From contig JAUSAW010000015.1 of NCBI GenBank assembly GCA_030652335.1, forward strand, positions 1 to 64,000: a DNA stretch of 64,000 nucleotides, in the 5' to 3' direction. A program made the translations under genes and the position numbers. The notes beneath the pieces are model-generated. The model ran no database searches and was not told the DNA's origin. It saw nothing but the letters and a program-made list of their open reading frames with translations. Origin of the DNA: Gammaproteobacteria bacterium (lineage in GTDB: Bacteria > Pseudomonadota > Gammaproteobacteria > Francisellales > CACEW01). Positions 8,466 to 17,699 of the stretch are shown one piece after another (positions within the stretch are counted from its first letter, which is position 1; each line of letters begins with the position of its first letter).

Positions 8466-9778
8466 TATTCATCCTTAAGCTTAAATTGGCAGACAAATGC
8501 GCCTACCACCATGATTAATTCAGTTCCGGAGTATAGTAACGGCATCCTGTCTCGTAGCCAAGGGGGGATAGTATATTCTTGCAAACATTTTTTTAAAGTT
8601 TGAGAATGTCCTCGCCCCAGAGGCGTACAGCGCTCACCGCCTTGGCGCAATTTTATGCTAACCTGCGACCAATCGATTTTATTAAGATTTAAACCCTGCT
8701 CGGCCAAGTATTCTTTAGTCAGTGCGATAGGCCAAGTAGGCACTTGTAAGGGTTTTTTACCATCCCAGCTAACATTATAGTTTTCTGGAATTGGCCCTAG
8801 AGCTTTCATTAAATAGAGCTGGTTTTGATAGCGGCGGAATTCCCAGTCGCCCCAGACTACCAGAGGCTTTGCATCTTCTTTTGCATTAAAAATAGTGCTT
8901 TCGATGGAGTGTAATACTGATCGACCGGCTGATTCGTCGGTAATGTGATCGATCCAGGCCCGTAGTATAAGGTTGCGCTTGGCGGGGCTATGGGATTGGA
9001 GCTCTGGGATGCTTAAAGAGTGGGCTGCTTTCCCCCTCTCCCTAGCCCTCCCCCACGATGGGGGAAGGGGACAGTTCATAAATTCTGCTAAGACCTGCTC
9101 TTGTTCGGCGCAATTTAGTGCGCTTCGTGCGAATGCGGCAGGGGCATTGGCAAAGCGTTGCTTTATTATTGGCATAATCTCATGGCGAATAAAATTGCGG
9201 TCATAACGGGTATCGGCATTAGAATGATCATCGGTATAGCTTAAATTATGGTGCTTTGCATATTCTTCTAAACTCAATCTTGAGAAAGCTAAGAATGGCC
9301 TGGCTAATAAGCCTGCTCCGCAAGGTGAAATAGGCGCCATCGCCGATAAGCCTTTGGGACCTGAGCCGCGTAATAATTGTAGTAAAACGGTTTCCGCCTG
9401 ATCATCTTGATGATGGGCGGTTAACAACACATCGCCTGGTTTAATATGGCGCTTAAAGCAGGCATAACGCCCTTCTCTGGCCCAGGCCTCTATGCTTTCG
9501 CCCGCCTGAGGCTTGCAGCTTAAGCGTTCGATATGACAATCTATACCATAGTTTTTGGCTTGATCATGACAATGCTCGGCCCATTGATCGGCAAGCGGCG
9601 ATAGGCCATGATGAATATGAATGGCTTGAAGCGTAATATCGGGAAATTTAGAAGCTGCTTGTGCTGTGGCATGCAATAAAACCGTGGAATCTAAGCCTCC
9701 GCTAAATCCGAGCCAAATAGTAGTAGGCTTAAGCTCAATGAGTAGAGAGGCGATGGCTGAAACCGGCGTTAGCCTCAT
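8465..9778 (-). CDS. tilS: tRNA(Ile)-lysidine synthetase TilS
   Basis: TilS puts lysine on C34 of tRNA-Ile(CAU) so that it reads AUA, using ATP. The PP-loop motif SGGLDS is in GFSGGLDSTVLLHA near residues 23-36, followed by HIHHGLS, a HHQDDQAETVLLQLLRGSGPKGLSAM block and a RNFIRHEIMP segment. The C-terminal domain is present (LRQGGERCTPLGRGHSQTLKKCLQEY). At 437 aa it is about normal. Residues 236-250 (PLPPSWGRARERG) are encoded by a GC-rich palindromic repeat element read in frame, in the linker after the catalytic domain. The ATG overlaps the accA stop by one base (TAATG), which implies translational coupling. Confidence 0.93.
   Translation of the reverse strand: MRLTPVSAIASLLIELKPTTIWLGFSGGLDSTVLLHATAQAASKFPDITLQAIHIHHGLSPLADQWAEHCHDQAKNYGIDCHIERLSCKPQAGESIEAWAREGRYACFKRHIKPGDVLLTAHHQDDQAETVLLQLLRGSGPKGLSAMAPISPCGAGLLARPFLAFSRLSLEEYAKHHNLSYTDDHSNADTRYDRNFIRHEIMPIIKQRFANAPAAFARSALNCAEQEQVLAEFMNCPLPPSWGRARERGKAAHSLSIPELQSHSPAKRNLILRAWIDHITDESAGRSVLHSIESTIFNAKEDAKPLVVWGDWEFRRYQNQLYLMKALGPIPENYNVSWDGKKPLQVPTWPIALTKEYLAEQGLNLNKIDWSQVSIKLRQGGERCTPLGRGHSQTLKKCLQEYTIPPWLRDRMPLLYSGTELIMVVGAFVCQFKLKDE
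9031..9072 (-). repeat. GC-rich palindromic repeat inserted in frame in tilS
   Basis: Pyrimidine-rich CCCCCTCTCCCTAGCCCTC runs into CCCCCA-CGA-TGGGGG and AAGGGGA. The C-rich/G-rich arms form a strong hairpin, and the composition is unlike the surrounding gene. Related CCCCTCTCC/GGGGAGAGG segments occur between gshB and gshA and between msbA and coaX. Confidence 0.7.
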
Positions 9779-10734
9779 TACTCTTTAATCTCGAACCGGC
9801 CAAATTCCATTAATTTATTATAGCGTTGTTCGATTAATTCCGGCTTGCTTAAGGCTTGTAGGCGGGTTAATTCAGCTAACACGGCTTTTTTCAAGCTATC
9901 CGCAGCAGTCTGTGGATTGCGATGTGCTCCACCGAGTGGTTCTTTAATAATGTGATCGACTATTTTTAATTTCTTTAATCGGCTGGCGGTAATACCCATA
10001 ATTTCAGCGGCTTGCGGTGCTTTAGCGGCACTTTTCCATAAAATAGAAGCGCAGCCTTCCGGAGAAATGGTGGCAAAATAACTGTATTCAAACATAAGCA
10101 AGGCATCGCCTACGCCGATCCCTAAGGCTCCACCGGAACACCCTTCTCCAATAACCACGCAGATAATCGGCACTTCTAAACAAGACATCTCACGAAGGTT
10201 TCTAGCTATAGCTTCGCTCTGGCCACGAGCTTCGGCATTCACACCTGGATAAGCACCTGGAGTATCGATTAAGGTAATGACTGGCAAATTATACTGCTCT
10301 GCCATCTTCATTAAACGCAAGGCCTTACGATAGCCTTCTGGATGCGGCATACCAAAATTGCGATAGAGTTTTTCCTTGGTGGTACGGCCTTTTTGCTGGC
10401 CAATAACCATGACCGGCTGATCGTCGATGCGCGCTAAGCCACCGATAATAGCCGCATCATCGGCAAAGCTTCGATCACCGTGCAATTCGTCAAAATCGTT
10501 AAAAACCAAATCGATATAATCTAAGGTATAAGGCCTATTAGGATGACGGGCCAATTGTATAACCTGCCAATCCGATAAAGCCGAAAATACCGACAAACTG
10601 AGTTTTTTGCTTTTATCTTCGAGCCGTTTAATCTCTTCATTGATATTCAGGTCGGATGTATTTTCAACTTTGCGCAAAGCATCGATCTTAGCTTCTAGCT
10701 CAGCAATAGGTTGTTCAAAATCTAAAAATTGCAT
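9778..10734 (-). CDS. accA: Acetyl-CoA carboxylase carboxyltransferase subunit alpha
   Basis: AccA, with AccD, forms the carboxyltransferase that moves CO2 from biotin-BCCP to acetyl-CoA, giving malonyl-CoA for fatty acid synthesis. Its 318 residues match the family. The N-terminus [19 protein letters not shown] and the signatures [42 protein letters not shown] and the [13 protein letters not shown] oxyanion region are intact. AAAGGA precedes the ATG. The downstream tilS start overlaps its stop. The upstream neighbour is the FimV-like gene on the same strand, 65 bp away. The accD partner is not in this window. Confidence 0.96.
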   Translation of the reverse strand: MQFLDFEQPIAELEAKIDALRKVENTSDLNINEEIKRLEDKSKKLSLSVFSALSDWQVIQLARHPNRPYTLDYIDLVFNDFDELHGDRSFADDAAIIGGLARIDDQPVMVIGQQKGRTTKEKLYRNFGMPHPEGYRKALRLMKMAEQYNLPVITLIDTPGAYPGVNAEARGQSEAIARNLREMSCLEVPIICVVIGEGCSGGALGIGVGDALLMFEYSYFATISPEGCASILWKSAAKAPQAAEIMGITASRLKKLKIVDHIIKEPLGGAHRNPQTAADSLKKAVLAELTRLQALSKPELIEQRYNKLMEFGRFEIKE

Positions 10735-10799
10735 AGCCTATCCTTTAAATATGGCGAAATGGGGTAAGTTTACCACGATGCGTGGAGGAGTTGAATATA

Positions 10800-11828
10800 T
10801 TAAGAATAAACCCAGGTATCTAAGTATAAAGCCCGCAGTTTTATCCATAATTCATCCCCTTCCATCATCACATTATGGGTTACCATATCGCGTGACTGTT
10901 GATCAAACCCTGCCCGATCGCCTTGATTAATATAACATTCTAAAACCTGCATTCTAAGTTCAAGGTTATAGGGGTCGGTCTCAATTTCTTGAAGCAATGC
11001 TTCGATCTCAGGAGTGGCTGGAATAGCTTCGGACACATCTTCAGTGACTTCGGCCGCCTTGCTAGCCACAACTTTAGTTAGAACGACAGTATCAGAGCTA
11101 GGAATATCCAGCTCGCATTGTTCGAAGGGATTTTTGATGGGCTTTTCTGAGACTGAAATAATAATCGGTTCGGTTTTTTCAGTCGATTTTTGCCTAGGGC
11201 TTATTGGATCGTCCTGCTCCTCGAATAGGGCATTGGCCTTATAATGACGGTGCAACATATACATGGAAACCACCGTTAAGCCCCATAAAATAAACCATAA
11301 ACTCGCCCAGGGAAAGCCTGTGTTAGCATTATCGAGTTGCTGTTGCAGACTGGCCGTTTGCTGATTGGCTGCCGCTAATTGCTTAGTAAGCTGAGCGATC
11401 TCTATCGAAACCGGCGCCGAACTAGCCTGGTATACGTGGTTAACAGGAGCCCTTTTGACGTGATGCGATTTAGCGACTTGCAATTTTTTTGGAATCGGCT
11501 TGGCGAGGTATTTAGGTTTATCATGACTCGCACGCAATACTGGCAGGTTTAAGGCGGTTCTGACCTCTGTAGCCGTGGTAGGTAGTTTTAGATAGCTTCG
11601 AGCGCGCAACACATAATCCGCCCCCTTAAAAGCTTTGGGGTTTAATTTCACTATGGCTAAAGCGGCCTGATCGATACTGATTTTGGCAGGATGATGATGG
11701 CTTGCAATAGTCCATAGTGTTTCATTGGGCTTAGTAGGCCCGTAGCTTTGCATGGCCATACTGCTGTGAGCCATTAGCCATAATCCGCTGAATGCCGCGG
11801 CTTTTAAAATCTGTGTTAACTTCACCAT
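10800..11828 (-). CDS. Short FimV/HubP-like peptidoglycan-binding membrane protein
   Basis: The architecture is that of FimV/HubP polar landmark proteins but shorter (342 aa). It has a signal peptide (LKAAAFSGLWLMAHSSMAMQ), then the FimV N-terminal domain with LysM-like YGPTKPNETLWTIASHHHP and the YVLRARSYLKLP segment. A basic linker, a short coiled coil (IEIAQLTKQLAAANQQTASLQQQL) and one transmembrane helix (ASLWFILWGLTVVSMYMLH) follow. A cytoplasmic acidic part ends in the FimV C-terminal TPR-like motif (LELRMQVLECYINQGDRAGFDQQSRDM). It is expected to bind cell wall and organise pole proteins or type IV pili, but no pilus genes are nearby. Function is by family only. Confidence 0.75.
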   Translation of the reverse strand: MVKLTQILKAAAFSGLWLMAHSSMAMQSYGPTKPNETLWTIASHHHPAKISIDQAALAIVKLNPKAFKGADYVLRARSYLKLPTTATEVRTALNLPVLRASHDKPKYLAKPIPKKLQVAKSHHVKRAPVNHVYQASSAPVSIEIAQLTKQLAAANQQTASLQQQLDNANTGFPWASLWFILWGLTVVSMYMLHRHYKANALFEEQDDPISPRQKSTEKTEPIIISVSEKPIKNPFEQCELDIPSSDTVVLTKVVASKAAEVTEDVSEAIPATPEIEALLQEIETDPYNLELRMQVLECYINQGDRAGFDQQSRDMVTHNVMMEGDELWIKLRALYLDTWVYS

Positions 11829-11909
11829 AAACCCTCAGTGCGAGTCTGCTACTGCATTCTAGCAAACTTATCGATGATTTTCTTGGCAATTTTTGCCTTT
11901 AGAAAATTC

Positions 11910-13688
11910 TCATCCTGGGATAGCCTGCAAATAATGAATCTGGCATTGTACGCTGCGTTGATCGCGAAAGACATTTTCACTTAGCGAAAAGGCTGTGTGG
12001 ACAGTGTCCCCTACATTAACGGGTAGATGATGCTCTCCCTGCTCGCAGGCATTAAACCATATAGCCGTAAGCAGCTGAGTATCGCAAAGCAACGTTAATT
12101 GAAAATGGATACCATCCTGGCCAACGGCTCGTATGCTTTGCACCTTACAGTTTGCCTCAAAGATTGGCGCTTCAAACTCACGACCAAATGGCAACAAAGT
12201 ATTTATTTGCTCGATCAAATCCAGATTAGCCACGGCTTCGAATGGGCCATCTGTCCAGATAATCGGGCCTACTTGTTCGGGCCGTATTTGTTTAGCGACG
12301 GCCTGTTCAAAAGCGGCTGAAAATTGTTCAAAATCAGCCTGCCTAATAGTCAGGCCAGCGGCACCTTTATGCCCACCAAACTTTATCATTAATCCCGGAT
12401 TGCCATCGGCAATGACCTGCAGTGCCTGGCGAATATCAACGCAATCTATACTTCTAGCCGAACCGCTAATAAGCTCAGGCTCTAATTGCTTAGGAGAAAA
12501 AATAATAGTAGGCCTGCCAAAGGCATCTTTAATTTTACTGGCTGAAATCCCGTGTACGCCGGCATGCCCATCCTCTAAAAAGATAGCCAGCGATAACTTA
12601 CCGGCTTCCACTTGTAACTCGGCAGAGCTCATAGCACCTTGAGTAATGCCTCGCTGAATGGTTTTACGAGTTTGATTATGCTGCCATAATGCTTGCGCCC
12701 AGGGGCCAGCTTCTTGCAAGGTTTCCGCCAATAAAAAGCTTACCGCACCAAATGCATCGGATAGGCGGCCATCGCTATTTAATAAGGGGCCGACTATAAA
12801 ACCTAAATCTTCTGCGCTCACTATGGGCTTTCGCAATAAAGGCTTTAGCGCTTGCCAACAAGGTCTTCGCATTTCATTAATTTTATTTAGGCCATATTGC
12901 ACGGCTACTCGATTGTTAACGCTGCGCGCCATACTCACACAATCGGCCACCGTGCCAACCGCCACATAATCTAGTAATTCGGTCATTGAAGGCGCAGTAA
13001 GTTTAAGCAGTTTAGCTTCGATCATTAAACGCCGGGTAGCAGCCAGTAATAGCCAAGCCACCATACAGCCTGCAATATAAGGGTCAGGGAATTTGCAGTC
13101 TTCACGAGTAGGATTTAAACAGGCATAAGCGCTAAGGGGGATACCTTCCGATGGAATAGCATGGTGATCGGTTACAATTACATCGATGCCGACCGCTTTA
13201 AGCATCGCAATTCGAGGCTCATCTGCACTACCGTTATCGGCGGTGATCAATAGGCTAGGCCTAATAGGATTGCTTAAAATCCTTTGCACCACCGACTCGG
13301 ATAAGCCATAGCCCTCATTCATACGGTGACCAATATAGGATTGAATTTTATCGCGAGGATGATGTAATATTTCGCATAGCCCCAGGATTAATACGGCATG
13401 GCTGGTCTGCCCGTCGCAATCATGATCGGTCTCGATGCCGATGACTTCATTTTGGGCAATAGCCTTAAGTACCCTCTCCGCAGCTCGCTGCATATCCTGC
13501 ATTAGGAATGGCGAATTCATATCGGCTAGCTGACAATGCAATGTCGCTAAGGCGCCTTTTTCATGAAGGGGAACGGGCCTAGCTGCCATAATTCTAGCTA
13601 GAATGGGCCGAATACCTGCATCGATCAATTGCTGATAAATCACAGCGTTAAGGGTTCGAGTGTGGATTTTTGGTAAAAGCTTAGGCAA
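11910..13688 (-). CDS. recJ: Single-stranded-DNA-specific exonuclease RecJ
   Basis: RecJ is a 5'-3' ssDNA exonuclease used in RecF recombination and mismatch/base-excision repair. The DHH-superfamily metal motifs are visible: ETDHDCDGQTSHA (motif I, DxDxDG), ITADNGSADEP, VTDHHAIP (DHH) and the DHHA1 region FGGHKGAAGLTI. Length is 592 aa, usual for the family. The start is a TTG at 13688 preceded by AAGGA at good spacing, giving MPKLLPKIHTRTL; no upstream ATG fits. It is followed by the FimV-like gene and preceded by the terminator of the orphan at 13.8-15.2 kb. Confidence 0.94.
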   Translation of the reverse strand: MPKLLPKIHTRTLNAVIYQQLIDAGIRPILARIMAARPVPLHEKGALATLHCQLADMNSPFLMQDMQRAAERVLKAIAQNEVIGIETDHDCDGQTSHAVLILGLCEILHHPRDKIQSYIGHRMNEGYGLSESVVQRILSNPIRPSLLITADNGSADEPRIAMLKAVGIDVIVTDHHAIPSEGIPLSAYACLNPTREDCKFPDPYIAGCMVAWLLLAATRRLMIEAKLLKLTAPSMTELLDYVAVGTVADCVSMARSVNNRVAVQYGLNKINEMRRPCWQALKPLLRKPIVSAEDLGFIVGPLLNSDGRLSDAFGAVSFLLAETLQEAGPWAQALWQHNQTRKTIQRGITQGAMSSAELQVEAGKLSLAIFLEDGHAGVHGISASKIKDAFGRPTIIFSPKQLEPELISGSARSIDCVDIRQALQVIADGNPGLMIKFGGHKGAAGLTIRQADFEQFSAAFEQAVAKQIRPEQVGPIIWTDGPFEAVANLDLIEQINTLLPFGREFEAPIFEANCKVQSIRAVGQDGIHFQLTLLCDTQLLTAIWFNACEQGEHHLPVNVGDTVHTAFSLSENVFRDQRSVQCQIHYLQAIPG

Positions 13689-13764
13689 GGTTGTTCCTTC
13701 ACAAGGCTGGTTTTAGTCTTTACTGGGCAAACCGATTATAGCGCATCTTAGCCTAATCTTATTA

Positions 13765-13797
13765 TCAAAAAAAAGCCCCACTAACAAGTGAGGCTTA
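13765..13797 (-). terminator. Intrinsic terminator after the 13.8-15.2 kb orphan gene
   Basis: On the minus strand AAGCCTCACT-TGTT-AGTGGGGCTT is followed by eight T. The ten-pair stem has one mismatch/wobble. It ends transcription between the orphan gene and recJ. Confidence 0.85.
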
Positions 13798-13813
13798 AAT
13801 AATAACGCTATTT

Positions 13814-15178
13814 TTAATTGTAAGCCGGAGCCACCTCAGATTTTGGGCTTGTAGCTGAGTTGCCTTCTAGCGGTGGTTGCAAGATTGCATGCACAGATTG
13901 ATAAGAATTCGCAGACTTGCTACTAGCAGCGCTTAATCTACGGGCCTCATGCGATCCTGGTGGGTTAGCACTTGAAACAGATGAGACATGGCTAACGCTA
14001 GATGCTGTACGAGCCATACCCGTAAATGCGGAAACAGCCCCAGACCCAGATACAGGCGACGATGGTGGCGAAACACCAGCACCCCCCATAGCCAATAGCT
14101 CAGTAGCGGGCTGGACTTCCGTACGAAGAGCTAAAGGAGCAGTGTAATCAGAATGTGGCGCTGAAGCGGCCAGAATATCACAGTCCACATTGGGCGGGGA
14201 AGTTTCTTCGCCAGCACCATCAACATGAGGTCTGACAGCCTCCATTGGATCTGTACCAGCAGATCCAGACGGCTGAACCACAGATGACACTGCAACATTC
14301 TTGGGAAAGGACTTACTTGCTGCCCATACTTGCATTTTACTTTTGCAAAAATTGATTGCACGATCGAAACGCCTGCCGTCACCCTCAACGTGTTTTTTAT
14401 TAAATACATCTAACTCTAGTATTTTTGCATTGATTAAATACCCGATTATTCTTAAGTCACCAAGATCATCCGCTGCGACTACTTCCTTTTTTAATACTTC
14501 AAAATAACGTCGACCCAGCTCTGCCACAGCCCATTTCTTTATAGTTAACCCATCGTCCCCACCCCAGCCCCCACCACACACTAGGCCCTTATCTATATAG
14601 TTAACCAGATGCAGTTGAATAGTGTTCAATAGCGTAATAAGATTATTTCTCTTAGGATTGAAAGCTTCTGTATCGTGGCTTTTAACTGGATGGCTTGAGA
14701 TTGATGTTTCGGAGCGTAGATCTGGAGAACCTGGTATGCGGATAGAAGGCGGAGCTTTGAGCAGCATCCAATCTATAAAAATGCCCATCTCGCTAATTGC
14801 CGGGATCTTAACTATCGCTCTTGACCAGTTACAGGCATCGGTTCTATCATCTTTACTGATACGCTTAGGAGGCATAGCTTTTACAGGAGCGGCAATGACT
14901 GGCGCATCCGCACCCTCAAATGGAAGTCCGACTTCAAAAGTGGCTTCCTCAAATTCCGATATGGACTGAGCTTTGTACCGCGCAAAGCTTTCGCGCAAAA
15001 ACTTAAGCTGTTCAGTAGGATCTACTTCACCAATCATTTCGAAAATGGCTCTTTGATCTTTAGCAAGCTTTTTCGCTAAGTCATCTTTTTCTTCGCTTGT
15101 TGGTGGGCGCCCAAGAAAAACGCTTAGCATTTCGAATTCGGCCTTGTTACAAGGCATTACCGTTTCGCCGCTGAACAT
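13814..15178 (-). CDS. Orphan effector-like protein with Ser/Ala/Pro-rich C-terminus, 454 aa
   Basis: I do not recognise a family. Residues 1-100 are charged and helical (PTSEEKDDLAKKLAKDQRAIF). A central globular-looking part spans about 115-310 and includes a glycine-rich GGGWGGDDG. Residues 310-454 are low complexity, rich in Ser, Ala, Pro and Val (SSVSHVSSVSSANPPGSHEA), with no hydrophobic helix. The start MFSGETVM follows AAGGAGATAAAT, a strong ribosome site. The gene has its own terminator and lies between recJ and the RpfE-like gene, which suggests a later insertion. Disordered Ser/Pro tails of this kind are common in secreted effectors of intracellular bacteria, but that is inference only. 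Confidence 0.65.
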   Translation of the reverse strand: MFSGETVMPCNKAEFEMLSVFLGRPPTSEEKDDLAKKLAKDQRAIFEMIGEVDPTEQLKFLRESFARYKAQSISEFEEATFEVGLPFEGADAPVIAAPVKAMPPKRISKDDRTDACNWSRAIVKIPAISEMGIFIDWMLLKAPPSIRIPGSPDLRSETSISSHPVKSHDTEAFNPKRNNLITLLNTIQLHLVNYIDKGLVCGGGWGGDDGLTIKKWAVAELGRRYFEVLKKEVVAADDLGDLRIIGYLINAKILELDVFNKKHVEGDGRRFDRAINFCKSKMQVWAASKSFPKNVAVSSVVQPSGSAGTDPMEAVRPHVDGAGEETSPPNVDCDILAASAPHSDYTAPLALRTEVQPATELLAMGGAGVSPPSSPVSGSGAVSAFTGMARTASSVSHVSSVSSANPPGSHEARRLSAASSKSANSYQSVHAILQPPLEGNSATSPKSEVAPAYN

Positions 15179-15268
15179 ATTTATCTCCTTAAATTTGAAA
15201 TTTTATAACGGAATCAGCATATGCATTATTACCATGCCTGTCCAGCGGTATGTCAGCAGGAAAATATA

Positions 15269-16297
15269 CTAAACTAAATTTAAGCTCTGACTCAAACTAA
15301 CGGAGCGTCGCCACCATTTCTTAAGGCTAGCCCGATTAATAGTAAATGCTCTGCCATCGGAAAAGTCTACTATCAAACGATCGATAGCCTTATGCTTTAA
15401 GGCTAGCAAGGCAGGTAAAAATATGGTTTTTTCTAATTGAATGACTTCGGCTTGCCATTGGTCTACATTGCCTTCCGCTAAGGCTAATTGCAAACAAGGC
15501 TCGTAGATCATTATCTTTTGATAAGACCCCGCCAGCAGATCGTCAAACTCTTTTGGAATAGGAAAGTGCGGAATTTTTGCCGCTAAAGCCACCGATTGAG
15601 CTAATTCATTATCGCCATAAAGCACATCTTTTTTAGAACGATAGACCAAAGGAGGATAGCAACCCTGACCCCAAAACCATACACTATCGATAGTAGGCTT
15701 AGCAGCTTGCCTACGCTTAATATTTAAGGGATGCCCTTTAAGCACCATCTGAATTTCAGTTAGGCGCTTTCTCCATAGACCACCGGATTCACCGGCAGGC
15801 AAATAGTCTCCTATCGGCTTAGCTACTATTTGGCTTAGCGGCGTGGTCTGTAAATCAAGCTCTGGGGCATGGATATACCAATGCATGGGATTACTTCCCA
15901 TCACAAGCTTTAAGCCATCCTCTTGCAATAGGCCATTAATACTATCGATAAAGCCCTGGCTCTCAGCAAAATCGAGCTCTAGACCCTGTTGGCCCAAGCA
16001 ATAAACGGTATCTTGACCTACTTTCATATTAACCGGATCGGCCCGTAGCCAACTTCCTGCTTGCGCTTGCAAGCCATCTACCACAGCAGTTAGGGCGGCT
16101 ATTCCATAAGCCGAACTTAGGTTAAGCCCACACGCTTCCGCCAAATTGGTTTCCACTGCTTGGATTGAGGGATCTGCATGGGCTTCGGCTAATAATAAGC
16201 TTAATGCGGGCAAATTTAAGCCTAATAAAGGATGCGGGCCACTAGCAGAACTAGGCCTGGCAAAGGGTAAATCGGGTATTAGCATTTGAATATGCAT
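15269..16297 (-). CDS. RpfE-like conserved protein (COG4255 type)
   Basis: This resembles the family annotated as regulatory protein RpfE or, misleadingly, phosphoglycerate mutase, found in many proteobacteria and often near recJ. The recognisable features are SWLRADPVNMKVGQDTVYC, the LLQEDGLKLVMGSNPMHWYI segment, WRKRLTEIQMVLKGHPLN, and IDSVWFWGQGCYP in the middle. The start is placed at ATG 16297, which has AAGG at the right distance; an ATG two codons upstream is the alternative. About 342 aa, soluble. The biochemical role of the family is not established. Confidence 0.7.
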   Translation of the reverse strand: MHIQMLIPDLPFARPSSASGPHPLLGLNLPALSLLLAEAHADPSIQAVETNLAEACGLNLSSAYGIAALTAVVDGLQAQAGSWLRADPVNMKVGQDTVYCLGQQGLELDFAESQGFIDSINGLLQEDGLKLVMGSNPMHWYIHAPELDLQTTPLSQIVAKPIGDYLPAGESGGLWRKRLTEIQMVLKGHPLNIKRRQAAKPTIDSVWFWGQGCYPPLVYRSKKDVLYGDNELAQSVALAAKIPHFPIPKEFDDLLAGSYQKIMIYEPCLQLALAEGNVDQWQAEVIQLEKTIFLPALLALKHKAIDRLIVDFSDGRAFTINRASLKKWWRRSVSLSQSLNLV

Positions 16298-16454
16298 GGT
16301 CATCCTTCTTATAAAAATTATCTATGCGCGACGAAGGGATTTTAATTGCGCCAATAACGACATAGTTGATGACAATTATCAATTACGCACTTTTAGCGGG
16401 AGCTCCTGAGCAACCCCTATGATACACTATTAAAAAAATTAGGATGACAAATGC

Positions 16455-16823
16455 ATGGATATTTCATTAGAAATCCCGCACTCGGCTTACTTTATTCGCT
16501 CCTATAAGCCTGGTGAAATTACCATTAATGACACAGCTTATCGCCAAAGCATGGTATTAATGGCCTCAAAACTGATTAGCGATTGGCCCCCACAATCCAT
16601 CGAGGCTTTAACAGCCGAACATTTACTGAGTCTATTGACATATCAACCCGAAATTATTTTACTAGGCACAGGCACCAAACATAGCTTCCCACCGATCGAA
16701 TGGCTTATTCCTATTCAACAAGCCGGCGTTGGCATAGAAGTGATGAGCACAGATGCCGCTGCCAGGACCTTTAATGTCTTGGTCTCCGAAGGCCGTAATG
16801 TGATGGCGGCATTATTGTTATGA
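16455..16823 (+). CDS. Mth938-like domain protein (DUF498/NDUFAF3 family)
   Basis: This is a 122-residue single-domain protein of the Mth938/DUF498 fold, related to the mitochondrial complex I assembly factor NDUFAF3. Visible family segments are the N-terminal YKPGEITINDTAYRQSMVL, then PEIILLGTGTKHSFPP and the GIEVMSTDAAARTFNVLVSEGRNV block. It overlaps prmC by four bases (ATGA), so the two are co-translated. A likely -10 (TATGAT) lies just upstream around 16415-16425. The molecular role in bacteria is unknown. Confidence 0.85.
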   Translation: MDISLEIPHSAYFIRSYKPGEITINDTAYRQSMVLMASKLISDWPPQSIEALTAEHLLSLLTYQPEIILLGTGTKHSFPPIEWLIPIQQAGVGIEVMSTDAAARTFNVLVSEGRNVMAALLL

Positions 16824-17665
16824 GCTCAATTACCCGGTTATTACAACAAGCCACTCTGGCTTTACTGGCTAGCTCGGATACCGCTAAACTCGATGCTGAA
16901 TTACTATTGGCCCATGCTTTACAACAGCCAAGGACCTATCTTTATACCTGGCCTGAACAGAGTGTTAACCCCGAGCAAATTCACGCTTTTTTAAGCTTAG
17001 TCGATAAGCGAATTGCCGGCCAACCGATTGCCTATTTGCTGGGTAATCGCGAATTCTGGTCCCTTTCACTAGAGGTGAACCCAAAAGTATTAATCCCCCG
17101 CCCTGAAACTGAACTGTTGGTCGAGACAGCCTTAAGTCTACCGCTATCCGAGCAGGCAATAATCGCCGATTTAGGCACGGGATCGGGGGCCATTGCCTTA
17201 AGCTTAAGTGTCGAACGCCCAGAATGGGAAATTTATGCCACAGATTATGCTTCTGCCGCCCTCGAGGTTGCCGAATTAAATGCTAAGCGCTTAGATCTTG
17301 GTACTATACATTTTTTACAGGGCAGTTGGTGTCAGGCCTTGCCCGCCCTCTTATTTGACGCCATTATTAGCAATCCGCCTTATATCGATAAAGAGGACCC
17401 ACATTTACATGAGGGGGATGTTAGATTTGAGCCTCGCTCGGCCTTAGTGGCGGATAACAAAGGTCTTAGCGATCTGGATTGCATTATTAAGCAGGCTAGA
17501 GGCTATTTAAAACCGGGTGGGTATTTACTCCTCGAGCATGGTTACAATCAAGCTCAAGCAGTGGTTGAAATTTTTGCAGATTATGGTTATCAGGCTATCG
17601 AAAACCGTAAAGATTTAGCGGGGGTTGAAAGGGTTAGCCTAGCAAGAATCGTAGCCTTACCCTGA
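16820..17665 (+). CDS. prmC: Peptide chain release factor N5-glutamine methyltransferase
   Basis: PrmC methylates the GGQ glutamine of RF1 and RF2 using SAM, which speeds translation termination. The protein is 281 aa, as usual. It has the N-terminal helical domain (DAELLLAHAL), the PVAYLLG-like QPIAYLLGNREFWSL, the RPETELLVE segment, SAM-binding ADLGTGSGAIALSL and the catalytic NPPY in ISNPPYIDKEDPHL. It overlaps the upstream Mth938-like gene. A hairpin overlaps the gap to the convergent CYTH gene. Confidence 0.95.
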   Translation: MSSITRLLQQATLALLASSDTAKLDAELLLAHALQQPRTYLYTWPEQSVNPEQIHAFLSLVDKRIAGQPIAYLLGNREFWSLSLEVNPKVLIPRPETELLVETALSLPLSEQAIIADLGTGSGAIALSLSVERPEWEIYATDYASAALEVAELNAKRLDLGTIHFLQGSWCQALPALLFDAIISNPPYIDKEDPHLHEGDVRFEPRSALVADNKGLSDLDCIIKQARGYLKPGGYLLLEHGYNQAQAVVEIFADYGYQAIENRKDLAGVERVSLARIVALP

Positions 17666-17676
17666 TAACCATAAAA

Positions 17677-17699
17677 CTGGCGCTAGTGGATGGCGCCAG
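17677..17699. terminator. Hairpin between convergent prmC and CYTH gene
   Basis: CTGGCGC and GCGCCAG form a perfect seven-pair stem with a nine-base loop. It overlaps the end of the minus-strand gene. There is no clear T-tract on either side, so a terminator role is only possible. Confidence 0.4.

Noticed and set aside
12133..12642. A 169-codon plus-strand frame within recJ
   Set aside because: It is antisense to conserved DHHA1 and C-terminal parts of RecJ. It has no ribosome site and resembles no family.
14622..14969. A 115-codon plus-strand frame inside the orphan gene
   Set aside because: The minus strand has a strong ribosome site and its own terminator; this frame has neither.
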